Below are positions 55,705-64,000 of a DNA stretch of 64,000 nt, piece by piece. How positions within the stretch are numbered: position 1 is the stretch's first letter; each line of letters begins with the position of its first letter. The translations under genes were made by a program, and so were the position numbers. The notes under the pieces are model-generated. The model was given only the letters and a program-made list of their open reading frames with translations. It searched no databases and was not told the DNA's origin. The DNA is from Roridomyces roridus (Eukaryota > Basidiomycota > Agaricomycetes > Agaricales > Mycenaceae). The stretch is from the NCBI GenBank assembly GCA_029378245.1, contig JARKIF010000080.1, forward strand, positions 86,330-150,329. Reading direction: 5' to 3'.

Positions 55705-56138
55705 CATCCCGTCTATCTTTCGGGGTGCATTCTGAACGGCGTGGGGATCTACCGCTCATCCGGTTTTACCTTTTGTATTCTTGGTCCGTGTTCTTCGTTA
55801 TTTATCTAAACGCATTCCGCTCTTTTCAGCCCGACCAATTCAATCGGAACACCGTTCTCGTCTGGTTTTGCAGTGCTCAAGCCGACTCGCCCAATCTTTC
55901 GTGATCCCGGGCCCACTCGGTCTTGATCATTCCCCGTGTTGACGTTGACTGTTCAGGCGAGTGACGTGATACGCACATGCCCATGTGTGCGGACCGAGTC
56001 GTCCGGTGGTGTCCAATCCGTCTGTCTTGATTTGTGTAGAGCGGCTCTCCTGGATCGTTGAAGGACGTCCTGCACTGATTTATTCTCGATTTTCCGTAAG
56101 ATCTTCTGCATATGTACATATCTCATAAAGTACCAAAC
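55705..56138. other. Intergenic between convergent genes
   Basis: 434 bp with the 3' flanks of the hypothetical protein and the halogenase; nothing else seen. Confidence 0.5.
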
Positions 56139-58084
56139 TCAATTCACCACAGCCGAAAGCCCCAACTTTCCCCTTTCCAACACAACAGCAAACCCACCTC
56201 CAAGCCTCTCACTAACGAAATTCCGCTCCCAATCGTATATCCCCTCGACAGCCTTGCGTGCATTGACGCGTAGCAAAACGTGCTTGACCTCCTCGTCCTC
56301 GCCCGCTACGGTCTTGACGCTGGCGCCAGAGAGGAGTGGACCGTCGGGTGCGAGGAGGGTCGAGTCGACGCGCTTGGATACGGATGCGTGCATCTCGGGT
56401 GTCGTCGGGCCTAGGGCGTGCTCGCAAAAGTCCATTGTGCGTTGGAGGGTTGATTCGGTTATGTTGTGGTCCGTGTCGGCGTCGGCTGTGCCTTGGATGA
56501 CTGGGGGGTATACATAGTTAGTATCCAATCATCGCAATTAGGAATTGAATTTGAAAGACATACCAGGCTTGAGGAATTCAAATGCCTTGTCGAAATTATC
56601 TTCATCCACATCCGAGAGGACGGGATCGGATTGGGCTGTTATTTGGCGGTATATGCTGAGGACGACGAGGAGGAATCTGGTATACGACGTCCCGGTCTTC
56701 TCACTGTGGAATCGACTCGCTTCGGCTTCGGTGCAGTGTCCGCGGATTGACGCCGCTATGGTGCTCGCCGCTGACAGGGCGTTTGAAAACGCGAGATGGA
56801 CGCCGGATGAGAAGAAGGGGTCGATCTGCCAGATGAGGATGAGTTGACTGGATGTGACTGCGCCTACTCACAAATGCTATAAAAAGATCCGCCCCGTTAG
56901 TGGACCTAGAATCGACGGAAGGAAGGGTGCTAACCGCCCGCATCTCCTGCAATACGATAGTTGGGCCCAGCATACTCGCTCGCAGAGTAAGAATAGTCGC
57001 CCGCTGATTTGATCTCGCCGACCAACTTGGCGGCTCCGAGGAGCTGGAGAAGGCCTGGTGCGAATTTGAGTTGAGTGAGGTAGTGCGCTGTATTGTCGGA
57101 AGCCTTCGAGTCCTTCTTCTTAAGACGGCTCGATTCCTCCTTCAGTACGACACCGACGGAGACGGTGCCGTCGTGTAATGGGATGAACCTAGTAAGTTTA
57201 TCGGTTTAGCGCGCGTTTCACAGCCTAGAAGGCAAAAAAAAGTTCGCTTACCAAGCCCAGCCCGTTTCATCTGTCAAGGAATGAGTAAAAAAAGGGGAGC
57301 AATCAACTCTAGAAGGTTGGTTCAACTCGCCTGTCAATGCCTCAAACCAGGGAGCATTCGCCCTCCTCGTCCCAGCAGCATACGTCCCTGCACCAGTCCA
57401 ATATCCCCAGAATGCCACATTCCTCAACGTCTGGTTGAATTTACGGTTCTTCAAGTATTTAGTCGACATGATGCCCGTCCGGCCCGAAGCGTCGACAAGC
57501 CATTTGAATTGAATGGACCCACTGGCACCTCGGTCCGATGTCCACGAGGCACAGACGGGCTGCCTGGGATCTGTCGTGGAGAAAGCGATGGCTGTGACCT
57601 GCACGCCTTCAAAGACGGAGACACCGCTTTCCGAGGCATGACGGAGCAGGATTTCGTCGAATTCAGAACGCACTACGTTCCAAGCAGCCTTCTCAGGGCC
57701 GTTGGCGACGAAATCCGTATCTGGGCTCAGAATGAGAGGAATGCTGCAAGAATGAAATGAGTACATGTACGCACATCCCTCGCGTTTGTATTGATTGAGC
57801 TTCACAGCAGCGCCGACCTTGACAGTGAACCCGTGGTTGACGACCTTGTCTTCTGCCCCGATGAACCGCAGGAAGGGGCGGCAGGACGGGAGCATGCTTT
57901 CGCCAATGTGGTACCGCGGAAAGTGTTCCTTTTCGAGCAAGGTGACTTGGAAGCCCTCTGGGGAATGTGAGATCGAGATTGACACTGGATAGTGGGAGCT
58001 TGTACCTCGGGAAAGCGCAGAAGCGGCGTAGGCACCCGCGGGGCCGCCTCCGATTACGAGGATCTCGGTGGTAGTGGGCTGCAT
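56139..58084 (-). CDS. Flavin-dependent halogenase
   Basis: FAD-dependent enzyme that halogenates an electron-rich aromatic, using hypohalous acid made from flavin hydroperoxide. The start at 58084 (MQPTTTEILVIGGGPAGAYA) gives the FAD-binding GxGxxG right at the N-terminus. Next: VTLLEKEHFPRYHIGESMLP, FLRFIGAEDKVVNHGFTVKV then GAAVKLNQ, the region of the catalytic Lys. Later: EKAAWNVVRSEFDEILLRHA, WLVDASGRTGIMSTKYL, and the hallmark W-x-W-x-I-P in TGWAWFIPLHDGTVS. DPFFSSGVHLAFSNALSAAS closes the flavin fold. A long C-terminal extension ends ERGKLGLSAVVN at 56139. It is closest in style to basidiomycete halogenases such as the Armillaria ArmH enzymes. About seven introns. No polyketide synthase or prenyltransferase is adjacent. 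Confidence 0.87.
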
Positions 58085-60153
58085 GCATGAGTTGTCAGTG
58101 GCGAAGAGGAAGAAAGGAGCGGTTGGGCGTACGATCGCAGGTGAGGGCATCTGGGAGTAATTTGGGGGAGGGAAGGGAGTACGATCGACCTACATATATA
58201 CGTTTTTGAAAGCCGAGCAGCGCACTGCAATTGCATTATTGGTGGGAATGTATCAAGGAAGTTCGGCGGGCTTGGACGTTTGAACCTTGAGGACAAGACC
58301 CATTCTTGACTCGGACTAAGTCCGGTTTCAGGGCAATCCACCCCGTCGATAGAATAGAATAGGAAACATTCCAACGTTAGTGGGCCGCCACAAGCGTCAA
58401 AGTTCATCCTAAGTGCTTCCTGCCGTTATGCTTCAGTTTACAGTCTCCCAGTGAAAACTGAAAAAGTGGTAGCACACATTCGCGATTCACGAATCACGAA
58501 CAGAGTCATAAAAATACCTTTACCGCGAATGGTGCAACATCCCCGAGATAACACCAGGTTTCGGAGAGTATTTAGTCGAGATTGCCGGCGAATTGTTAGC
58601 GCCGCAGAGAATGGTGAGTATGCAGTACTAGTGAATTCCCTAAAAAGCTTTAACCACGAATGGTAAACGGTGTTGCTAAACCCACCATTGGATCATGTGT
58701 CTGTCAGCGGGAATTCGAGGCACAGGACTTGAGCGAGACCCATGGTCTTCAATGTATAGCGCTCCGTCATGCTCGCACCGAATGTTCCCGTTCCCTCACG
58801 GCTGGATCTTGGCACTGGCCTTATCCATTGAGTTTCCACCTTGGGTGACGCGTCGCACAATGACACCGGAGAGCTGACGACATCTCGGGAGCACGGCATT
58901 GATATTCAATGATTTGCGATCGGACGTGGGGAGGCACCAGTTGTCGTCGGCGGCGGTGGAGGGAGAGTCGGATGCGATAGTTCCGGACGCGCGGGCAGTT
59001 CTAGTTCATACGGTACTGGCTCGCCAGCCAAGGACGACGGTCAAGGAAGAAAAAATTGGAGCGTGCATCATTGTGATTCATTCACGGCAAACAAAAGCCG
59101 AGGCGTCGCATCAAATCGCCGGGCTCATGCAAGCCCAGGCCGTATTTTGCTTAGCCCTCCAGCAACCTTTTCTATAATGAAAGAATGGATTTGGACACTC
59201 CGGGCCCCGAGTGGAGTGAGCGAATAGATTGTTTCTCGGCATCCCGAGGTAAACCCTAGCCGAGCTGCGCAAACGACGTCGCTGGTATACTCGGGGTGCG
59301 GGTTATGGGTTGCGAGACGACCTCACAAAATCCCCTGGAGCAATATTCATTCGGATAATCCTGTGATTTCGACTTCGCCTTGAGATCACGCAGCACGAAT
59401 TTATCCACTTACATACTCCCGCCACAGGGGACATGGTTTGGACATGCTCTAGACCTGCGTGGCGTCTTTGAACCTTCCAAAAGAGGGTCGGCCTGAATTC
59501 ACTTACCCACGCAGCAGGTGGGCCATCCGTAACCCCCGAAGAACTGTTTTTTTTGTGAGCCGTTGCGGAATGATGTGTTTATTTTTGTCAAAAACGGCCA
59601 AATGTAGAGACCGCCCACAGACTGCCCAGAGGCCCCAGCGCTCCAACGACGCCGCTGCCGTGTACCTCGGACGCTAAAGTACCTTTCCCTCCCCGAACGT
59701 CCAATTCAGAGTCGGACCAATCAAAACAAGATCAAGAATGAAATTTACGGCAAATCTGATCCGCCAGTCATCAGTGTTTTAACATTTTACTTGGCGGCTT
59801 TTTGCCCTTGTCGGCTTGTCCACAAGGTCACAAGTTCGAATACCGGCCGGGATCTTATTTTTTCTTGTTCAGAAATGTGAAAGGGATGCGTTGGAGGACT
59901 CCAATGGCCCCAAAAACAATGTCTCTTCGTTTTTATTCTGCAGGCCGAAGCCATCAGAACAATGACTGGGGAAACAAAAAATCAAAATAATGCACTGCTC
60001 AAGGGTTGAACAGTGTACCTTGTGGAAGGAAGACATGGGCTTGTCAGCTTGTTGGAACATTGACATTCATCCCATTTTGGCGGAGCTTGTCAGCTTGTCG
60101 AGGCTGACAAGCAGATTGTTAAAAGTCTGATGCACTTTTTGCTTCAGACCACG
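58085..60153. other. Gene-poor stretch
   Basis: About 2 kb between divergent genes (halogenase minus, F-box plus) with no supported gene. A plus-strand open frame at 58,899-59,177 has no motif. GCTTGTCAGCTTGT repeats occur near 60,040-60,110, just before the F-box gene. Confidence 0.45.
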
Positions 60154-61321
60154 ATGTCACCTGATGCGCTGAAGGTCCCAGAGCTCCTGGACCGATGCAT
60201 ACACTACCTGCATTCAGACCCGGATCTCAGCGCTTGTGCCCTCGTCTCTCGGTCCTGGCTCCATCCAGCCCAGTCCGCTCTCTACCGTGCACCACTGGAA
60301 ACCACGCCTCAACGATGGGAGACACCGGAGCAGAAACGACGACGGTCTCTTCTCGCTCGCACATTGCTCAACTCTTCTCGCCTCATCCCCTTTGTTCGAT
60401 ATCTCTGCCTTGACCCAGAGGCTGAGCCGGACCTCTGCCATGTGCCGTTCCCCCGATTGGAGGCCGTCCACACGATCTACTTCACCCTCACGATCACTGC
60501 TGCCCTCGCTCTCCAGCAACTCTTCAGTCTTCCGACCCTCCACCGGGTAGCGCTGCACTGCAATCCCACGGAGCCAGCGACCTTTGTGGGGGTTTGGGCG
60601 CGTGCCCGACTATCAAAACCGTGGACATCAACTGCAGTCAGATAGTAACAGATGACGGGTTGACAACGTTGACCCACGTCCCCGATCGTCGCACCGTACA
60701 AATTCCTCTGGAAACCCTTCGTATCGACGTTGACGAGGGGATTGGCGGCGTTTGGATACAGGACACAAATTGCGTATTCGACCTCTCGAGGCTCAAGAAC
60801 TTGATTTTCAAGACGCCTCGCGGTTTCCTGCAATGGCGTACATTGACTCCGGCCTTCCAAACGATCGAAGTACTGGATTTAGGCGTGAGTGAATCAGCCA
60901 CCGACTTTTCGGTATAGATTCATATTTTTTCCCAGCTGCTGGAGCCTACACGACCGCCCGTCGATCTGTCTGGGTTCACAAGTCTCCACACTCTTCGTGT
61001 CCGCGCCGTACGTTTCTACAAACTTCTGGACACACCCGCACGTGTTCCGAGCACGAATCGAATTCGGCAGATGACACTCGGTGCTGCCGGACGACCAGGG
61101 ACTGTCGAGGATTTGCAGTCGCTACTTTCTGGTGGAGGGTTTCCTCATTTGGAGGAGGTTGAATTTGTGCGGATTATCGTTGAGGTGCCCTTACTCCAGT
61201 TGCCGAATGTCCGCGTATGTCTATTCTCACTGCTCTGAGGAAAATCACCCATTTCCTACAGGTTAGGAGAGCTGAAATCGAGGGCGACTCCGATTCCGGT
61301 CGATTAAGCCGTTGGATTTAA
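60154..61321 (+). pseudogene. F-box-like gene with one frameshift
   Basis: F-box/LRR-like family member. The start at 60154 gives MSPDALKVPELLDRCIHYLH, then DLSACALVSRSWLHPAQSAL, FVRYLCLDPEAEPDLC and TLHRVALHCNPTEPATFVGV. Near 60,605 a one-base loss switches the frame at WARA; the family's next block CPTIKTVDINCSQ is in another frame. It continues open: IPLETLRIDVDEGIGGVWIQ, FDLSRLKNLIFKTPRGFLQW. A GTGAGT intron near 60,885-60,935 leads to SGFTSLHTLRVRAVRFYKLL and HLEEVEFVRIIVEVPLLQLP. A last short exon ends SGRLSRWI with TAA at 61319. An ATG at 60130 is an alternative start. A single lesion means it could be a sequence error. Confidence 0.62.
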
Positions 61322-61369
61322 ACGTACAATACCAAAAAAAAGTGTTACTCCTCTTTGTCTCACCTCACC

Positions 61370-61925
61370 ATGTCTCCCGAACGTGCTCTCGATGACCCAG
61401 AGCTTGTCCGCCAATTCATCCATCGAGATCGGATCTAGCTCAAGCTCTCTCAAGCGTCGGATACTCGCAGCATCTACACACCGTCAGAATCAACACCGTC
61501 CTCTTCCCAGACGACCTGATAGCGCAAAAAACCGGTGCTTATGCACACATCGATCGGGCCTCAGGGTGCATTTCACCGCCTAGCGATACTCGAGTTCTAG
61601 CTCATGCTCGTTCAAGCTGAACCTTGGCTTGTTCTGCCTGGCTTAGAAGTATGCAGAGTCCAGACCTATGCTGCTTGTATTAAGCTCTCATTGATCTTAC
61701 CCAGGTGCCTCAAGAAATTCTCCAACGACGAATGGTTCAAGGAGATGTGGTGACATCACCACAAGATCTAGACGATGCCATCTTGTTATATATTACTTAT
61801 TCCCATCTCGTCAAGTCCTCATTCGAACAACCTGAGAAGACACCCAGCTGCGCATATGCACAAGGTGTGCACTCTGCGACCCGTATCTCATCCCTCGGTT
61901 TCAGCAGATGAACTTCCCCGTTCAA
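61370..61925 (+). pseudogene. Internally deleted F-box pseudogene with duplicated 3' flank
   Basis: MSPERALDDPELVRQFIHRD at 61370 looks like a family N-terminus but stops after about 22 codons and passes at about 61,430 straight into the family's C-terminal DNA (equivalent to HLHTIRINTVYFPDD in the copy at 50 kb). That DNA carries a run change and stops in all frames. The match to the 50-kb copy, in opposite orientation, continues through its stop into the 3' flank (TTCGAACAACCTGAGAAGAC, GGTTTCAGCAGATGAACTTC). Most of the middle of the gene is missing. Confidence 0.75.
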
Positions 61926-62442
61926 TTCGGGTTGGGTGCTTACTCTTGCTTTCTGACTTTTTACATCAAATAAGTATGTAAGTAGAGAAGCCATTTCACT
62001 TGACAGCCTCTTGGAAGTTGGCGTTTTTTGCCCTCGTTTAGAATCACACTCCACGAACCCACGATCTCCGAGACCGACGGCTTTCCTGTTCCGAAGCCCG
62101 CGAAGTCCGATATACATTGAAATGTACGCATGGGAATCGTTCTCACTCCAATTCTTTCCCTCTTTGTGCAGCGAGAGGAACCCCGTTCGATTCGGGGATG
62201 CGTGGTAGGGTGCAGGCACGCAACAATCCTTTTTTCCTTCCTGCACGAGGGGAGAATGTAGATAGACTCGGACTCATTGGACACACCCAACTCGAGGAAA
62301 GGCTGTGAATCCCCAAGGTATTGTAAAGTTCCATAATTCCATACACATTCATTACCCTCCGCCTCGACTCTGCTAGTCTTTACTCCAACCATCACCATCA
62401 CTGCCTGACCCCCGCACCCAAACCCGTAGAAAACATCTTCCT
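61926..62442. other. Intergenic, no supported gene
   Basis: Open frames on the minus strand here have no recognisable feature. Confidence 0.45.
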
Positions 62443-64000
62443 CTATCGCGGCGGCACGTCCCCCGTTTCATTATCCACAGCCATCCTCATCCTCTCATCC
62501 TCTCCTTCATGCATATCTTCATCTTCACCCTCCTCTCCAATAACCATCAAATGCGCCAACGGATGCCTCCCATACCCCTTCCCCGAGGACGACGACTGAG
62601 ACTCCAAGACCCTAATCCGTTCTTCAATTCGACTCCGCTCGCGAAACTCCTTCAACTCGGCACGCAACCTCGCAGCCTCCGCCGTCAAGCGCTCACACCG
62701 CGCAAGTAGATCAACGTCAGCGTCAGCGTCAGCTCCAGACCCAGAACCCGACGCTCGTTTCTCAACGACCCGATCCGTCGGCAGAGTCAGAGGCACACGC
62801 AGGGGCGAGCGCGTAAGCTGGTAGGTATGAACCACGGCGGGCACGAATAGCGGTTCGCGCGTGGACAGCGATTCCGATTCGCCCGAGCCCGAGTTGGATG
62901 GTGTCGACGGATCGGGGAACCGAGCGATCGACAAAGGGGGTAGCGATGCCAGGGACGCAGAACGAGAAGACGCCAAACTTGAAGTACTCGCGATGGCTCC
63001 CCAATCCATGGCGACCGGGCCCGGTGAACTAGACGCACGAGGTGACATCGTCGCCGGCTTCTCAGGTGATGGATCTGGATAAAGCAGCTCCAAGTCGGAA
63101 TCGTCATCGTCGTCGTCGTCGTCGTCGGGTGCATCTTGAGGCGCCGATATCCCCTCCATCTTAACATCCGGCTCTTCGCTTCGAACCCCGAAATTTCCCT
63201 CGCTTCCAGCAACAATGGGCGTAAACCCCACATGTCCCGGCGCCACACTGCCCATCTTCGTCCGCACAGCGAGAACATCAACGCTGGTTGCACGCGACGG
63301 TTCCGACTCGGCCTCAGGTGTCGGGTACGCCGATTCTGGATTGACCGTCTTCAAAACGGCGTTCGAAGCCTCCGCCATTTCGACGTCCTGTGATTTATCC
63401 TGCCGAAAATTATCAGCGACGTCAATGAAGAGAACAGATCAACGCACAACAGGAACGTCGACAATAGCCCCCATTTCCAGTCGCTTCCTCCTGTTGAACG
63501 TATGAGAACGCTGCACCGATCGAGGAGTTGACAACTTACATCCGGCGGCGCACTAGGAGGTACAAACCACAGACTGTTGCCTCTGCATTTGTCGCGGTAT
63601 CTCGTCCCACAGCACACGGTTCTTCGTCTACGAAGACGGTCAGTGGATTCAAGCCCATGTAAAACTACAGCGAGGCCGTACCGCCGGAGGAAGGGACACC
63701 TCTTTCTCGCTCTTCGTCACTTGATTTTGATTTTGACTTTGAGCCAGCGCTGCTAATCGCATTTTGCGCCGCTCGCGTGGTAGTGGGAGTGCGCGTGGAA
63801 GCTCCGTGGAAGAAGACTTTGTGGATGGATTAGCAATTCAGTTTCCTAATAAATAAATAAACTCACGGATGGTGTCGTCAAAGATGCGGAGGCGTGATCG
63901 ATATTATGAGTCACAATGGGCACCGGTAGTACTCGGGTAAGAGGAGTAGGATGGGTGTCAGAGGGAGGAAAAATAGCGGAGGGTGCCACATCGGAAAATG
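62443..64000 (-). CDS. Acidic hypothetical protein with C-terminal coiled coil (5' end outside window)
   Basis: No family recognised. The last exon (63,410 to 62443) reads KSQDVEMAEASNAVLKTVNP, an Asp run (DDDDDDDDDSDLELLYPDP), Ser-rich low complexity, then LARCERLTAEAARLRAELKE and RSRIEERIRVLESQ, a likely coiled coil, and an acidic end (GEEGEDEDMHEGEDE). Upstream exons in phase include RKRLEMGAIVDVPVV and, before a GTAAGT donor, GLNPLTVFVDEEPCAVGRD. A further exon (LPLPRERRKMRLAALAQSQN) near 63,720-63,830 and HPTPLTRVLPVPIVTHNIDH near 63,900-63,960 appear to belong to the same gene, so the start is right of the window; an ATG at 63658 is an alternative. Composition suggests a nuclear, largely disordered protein. 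Confidence 0.5.

Noticed and set aside
62700..62740. Short GTCAGC repeats considered as a regulatory array
   Set aside because: They encode the Ala/Asp run of the acidic protein in phase and are explained as coding low complexity.
56139..63700. Halogenase region as a secondary-metabolite cluster
   Set aside because: No core synthase, tailoring transferase, transporter or regulator typical of a cluster is adjacent; the neighbours are F-box-like and hypothetical genes.
1..64000. CRISPR arrays, tRNA or rRNA genes
   Set aside because: No spaced direct-repeat arrays and no cloverleaf or rRNA-like sequence was recognised; a covariance-model scan would be needed to exclude a tRNA fully.

Overview
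The window is nuclear DNA of a filamentous fungus, most likely a mushroom-forming basidiomycete (Agaricomycetes). Genes are split by many GT-AG introns of about 45-70 nt, spacing is tight, and several families are typical of that class: DUF6593-like proteins, a thaumatin-like 'glycopeptide' secreted protein, a CBM1-bearing GH7 cellobiohydrolase, a basidiomycete flavin halogenase, MYND-finger and F-box proteins, and Ty3 chromoviruses. I cannot name the genus from the sequence. Coordinates of multi-exon genes are genomic spans from start codon to stop codon; introns were placed by eye.

Layout. 0-1.5 kb: 3' part of a secreted carboxylesterase that runs off the left edge. 1.6-1.9 kb: a 125-bp tandem duplication. 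2.8-3.5 kb: a small secreted protein. 4.4-6.4 kb: two tandem DUF6593-like genes. 7.7-8.6 kb: secreted glycopeptide. 9.5-10.5 kb: a small acidic hypothetical and a SnoaL-like protein. 10.85-15.1 kb: a type I metacaspase converging on an FucP-type sugar transporter. 17.4-21.8 kb: an aldo/keto reductase lying between a decayed P450 3' end and a full P450 gene. 21.9-22.3 kb: a candidate MITE. 22.7-25.7 kb: a 7-TM protein and an F-box-like gene.

26.3-43.5 kb is mobile DNA. First comes a 3.58-kb Tc1/mariner-like transposon with about 320-bp inverted repeats, TA duplications, an apparently intact DD34E transposase, and a second convergent gene for an unfamiliar Zn-finger-like/SAM-like protein. Then comes a Ty3 chromovirus (outer LTRs 30,669-43,451, TSD CTTCT). 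It is split by an apparently complete, opposite-oriented second chromovirus (33,363-40,017, TSD CTCTG, LTRs differing at one base) and by a solo LTR of a third element (41,978-42,681, TSD GCATA).

44.3-63.9 kb is gene-bearing again: a MYND-finger protein, two related small secreted proteins, an F-box gene with a frameshift, a GH7-CBM1 cellobiohydrolase, a disordered hypothetical protein, a flavin-dependent halogenase, another frameshifted F-box gene followed by an internally deleted F-box pseudogene, and an acidic coiled-coil protein running off the right edge.

Functionally, several products are secreted (esterase, glycopeptide, GH7, small secreted proteins), which fits a plant-litter or wood decomposer. 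Oxidoreductases (P450, AKR, halogenase) are present but scattered, so I do not call a biosynthetic cluster. No tRNA, rRNA or CRISPR array was recognised.
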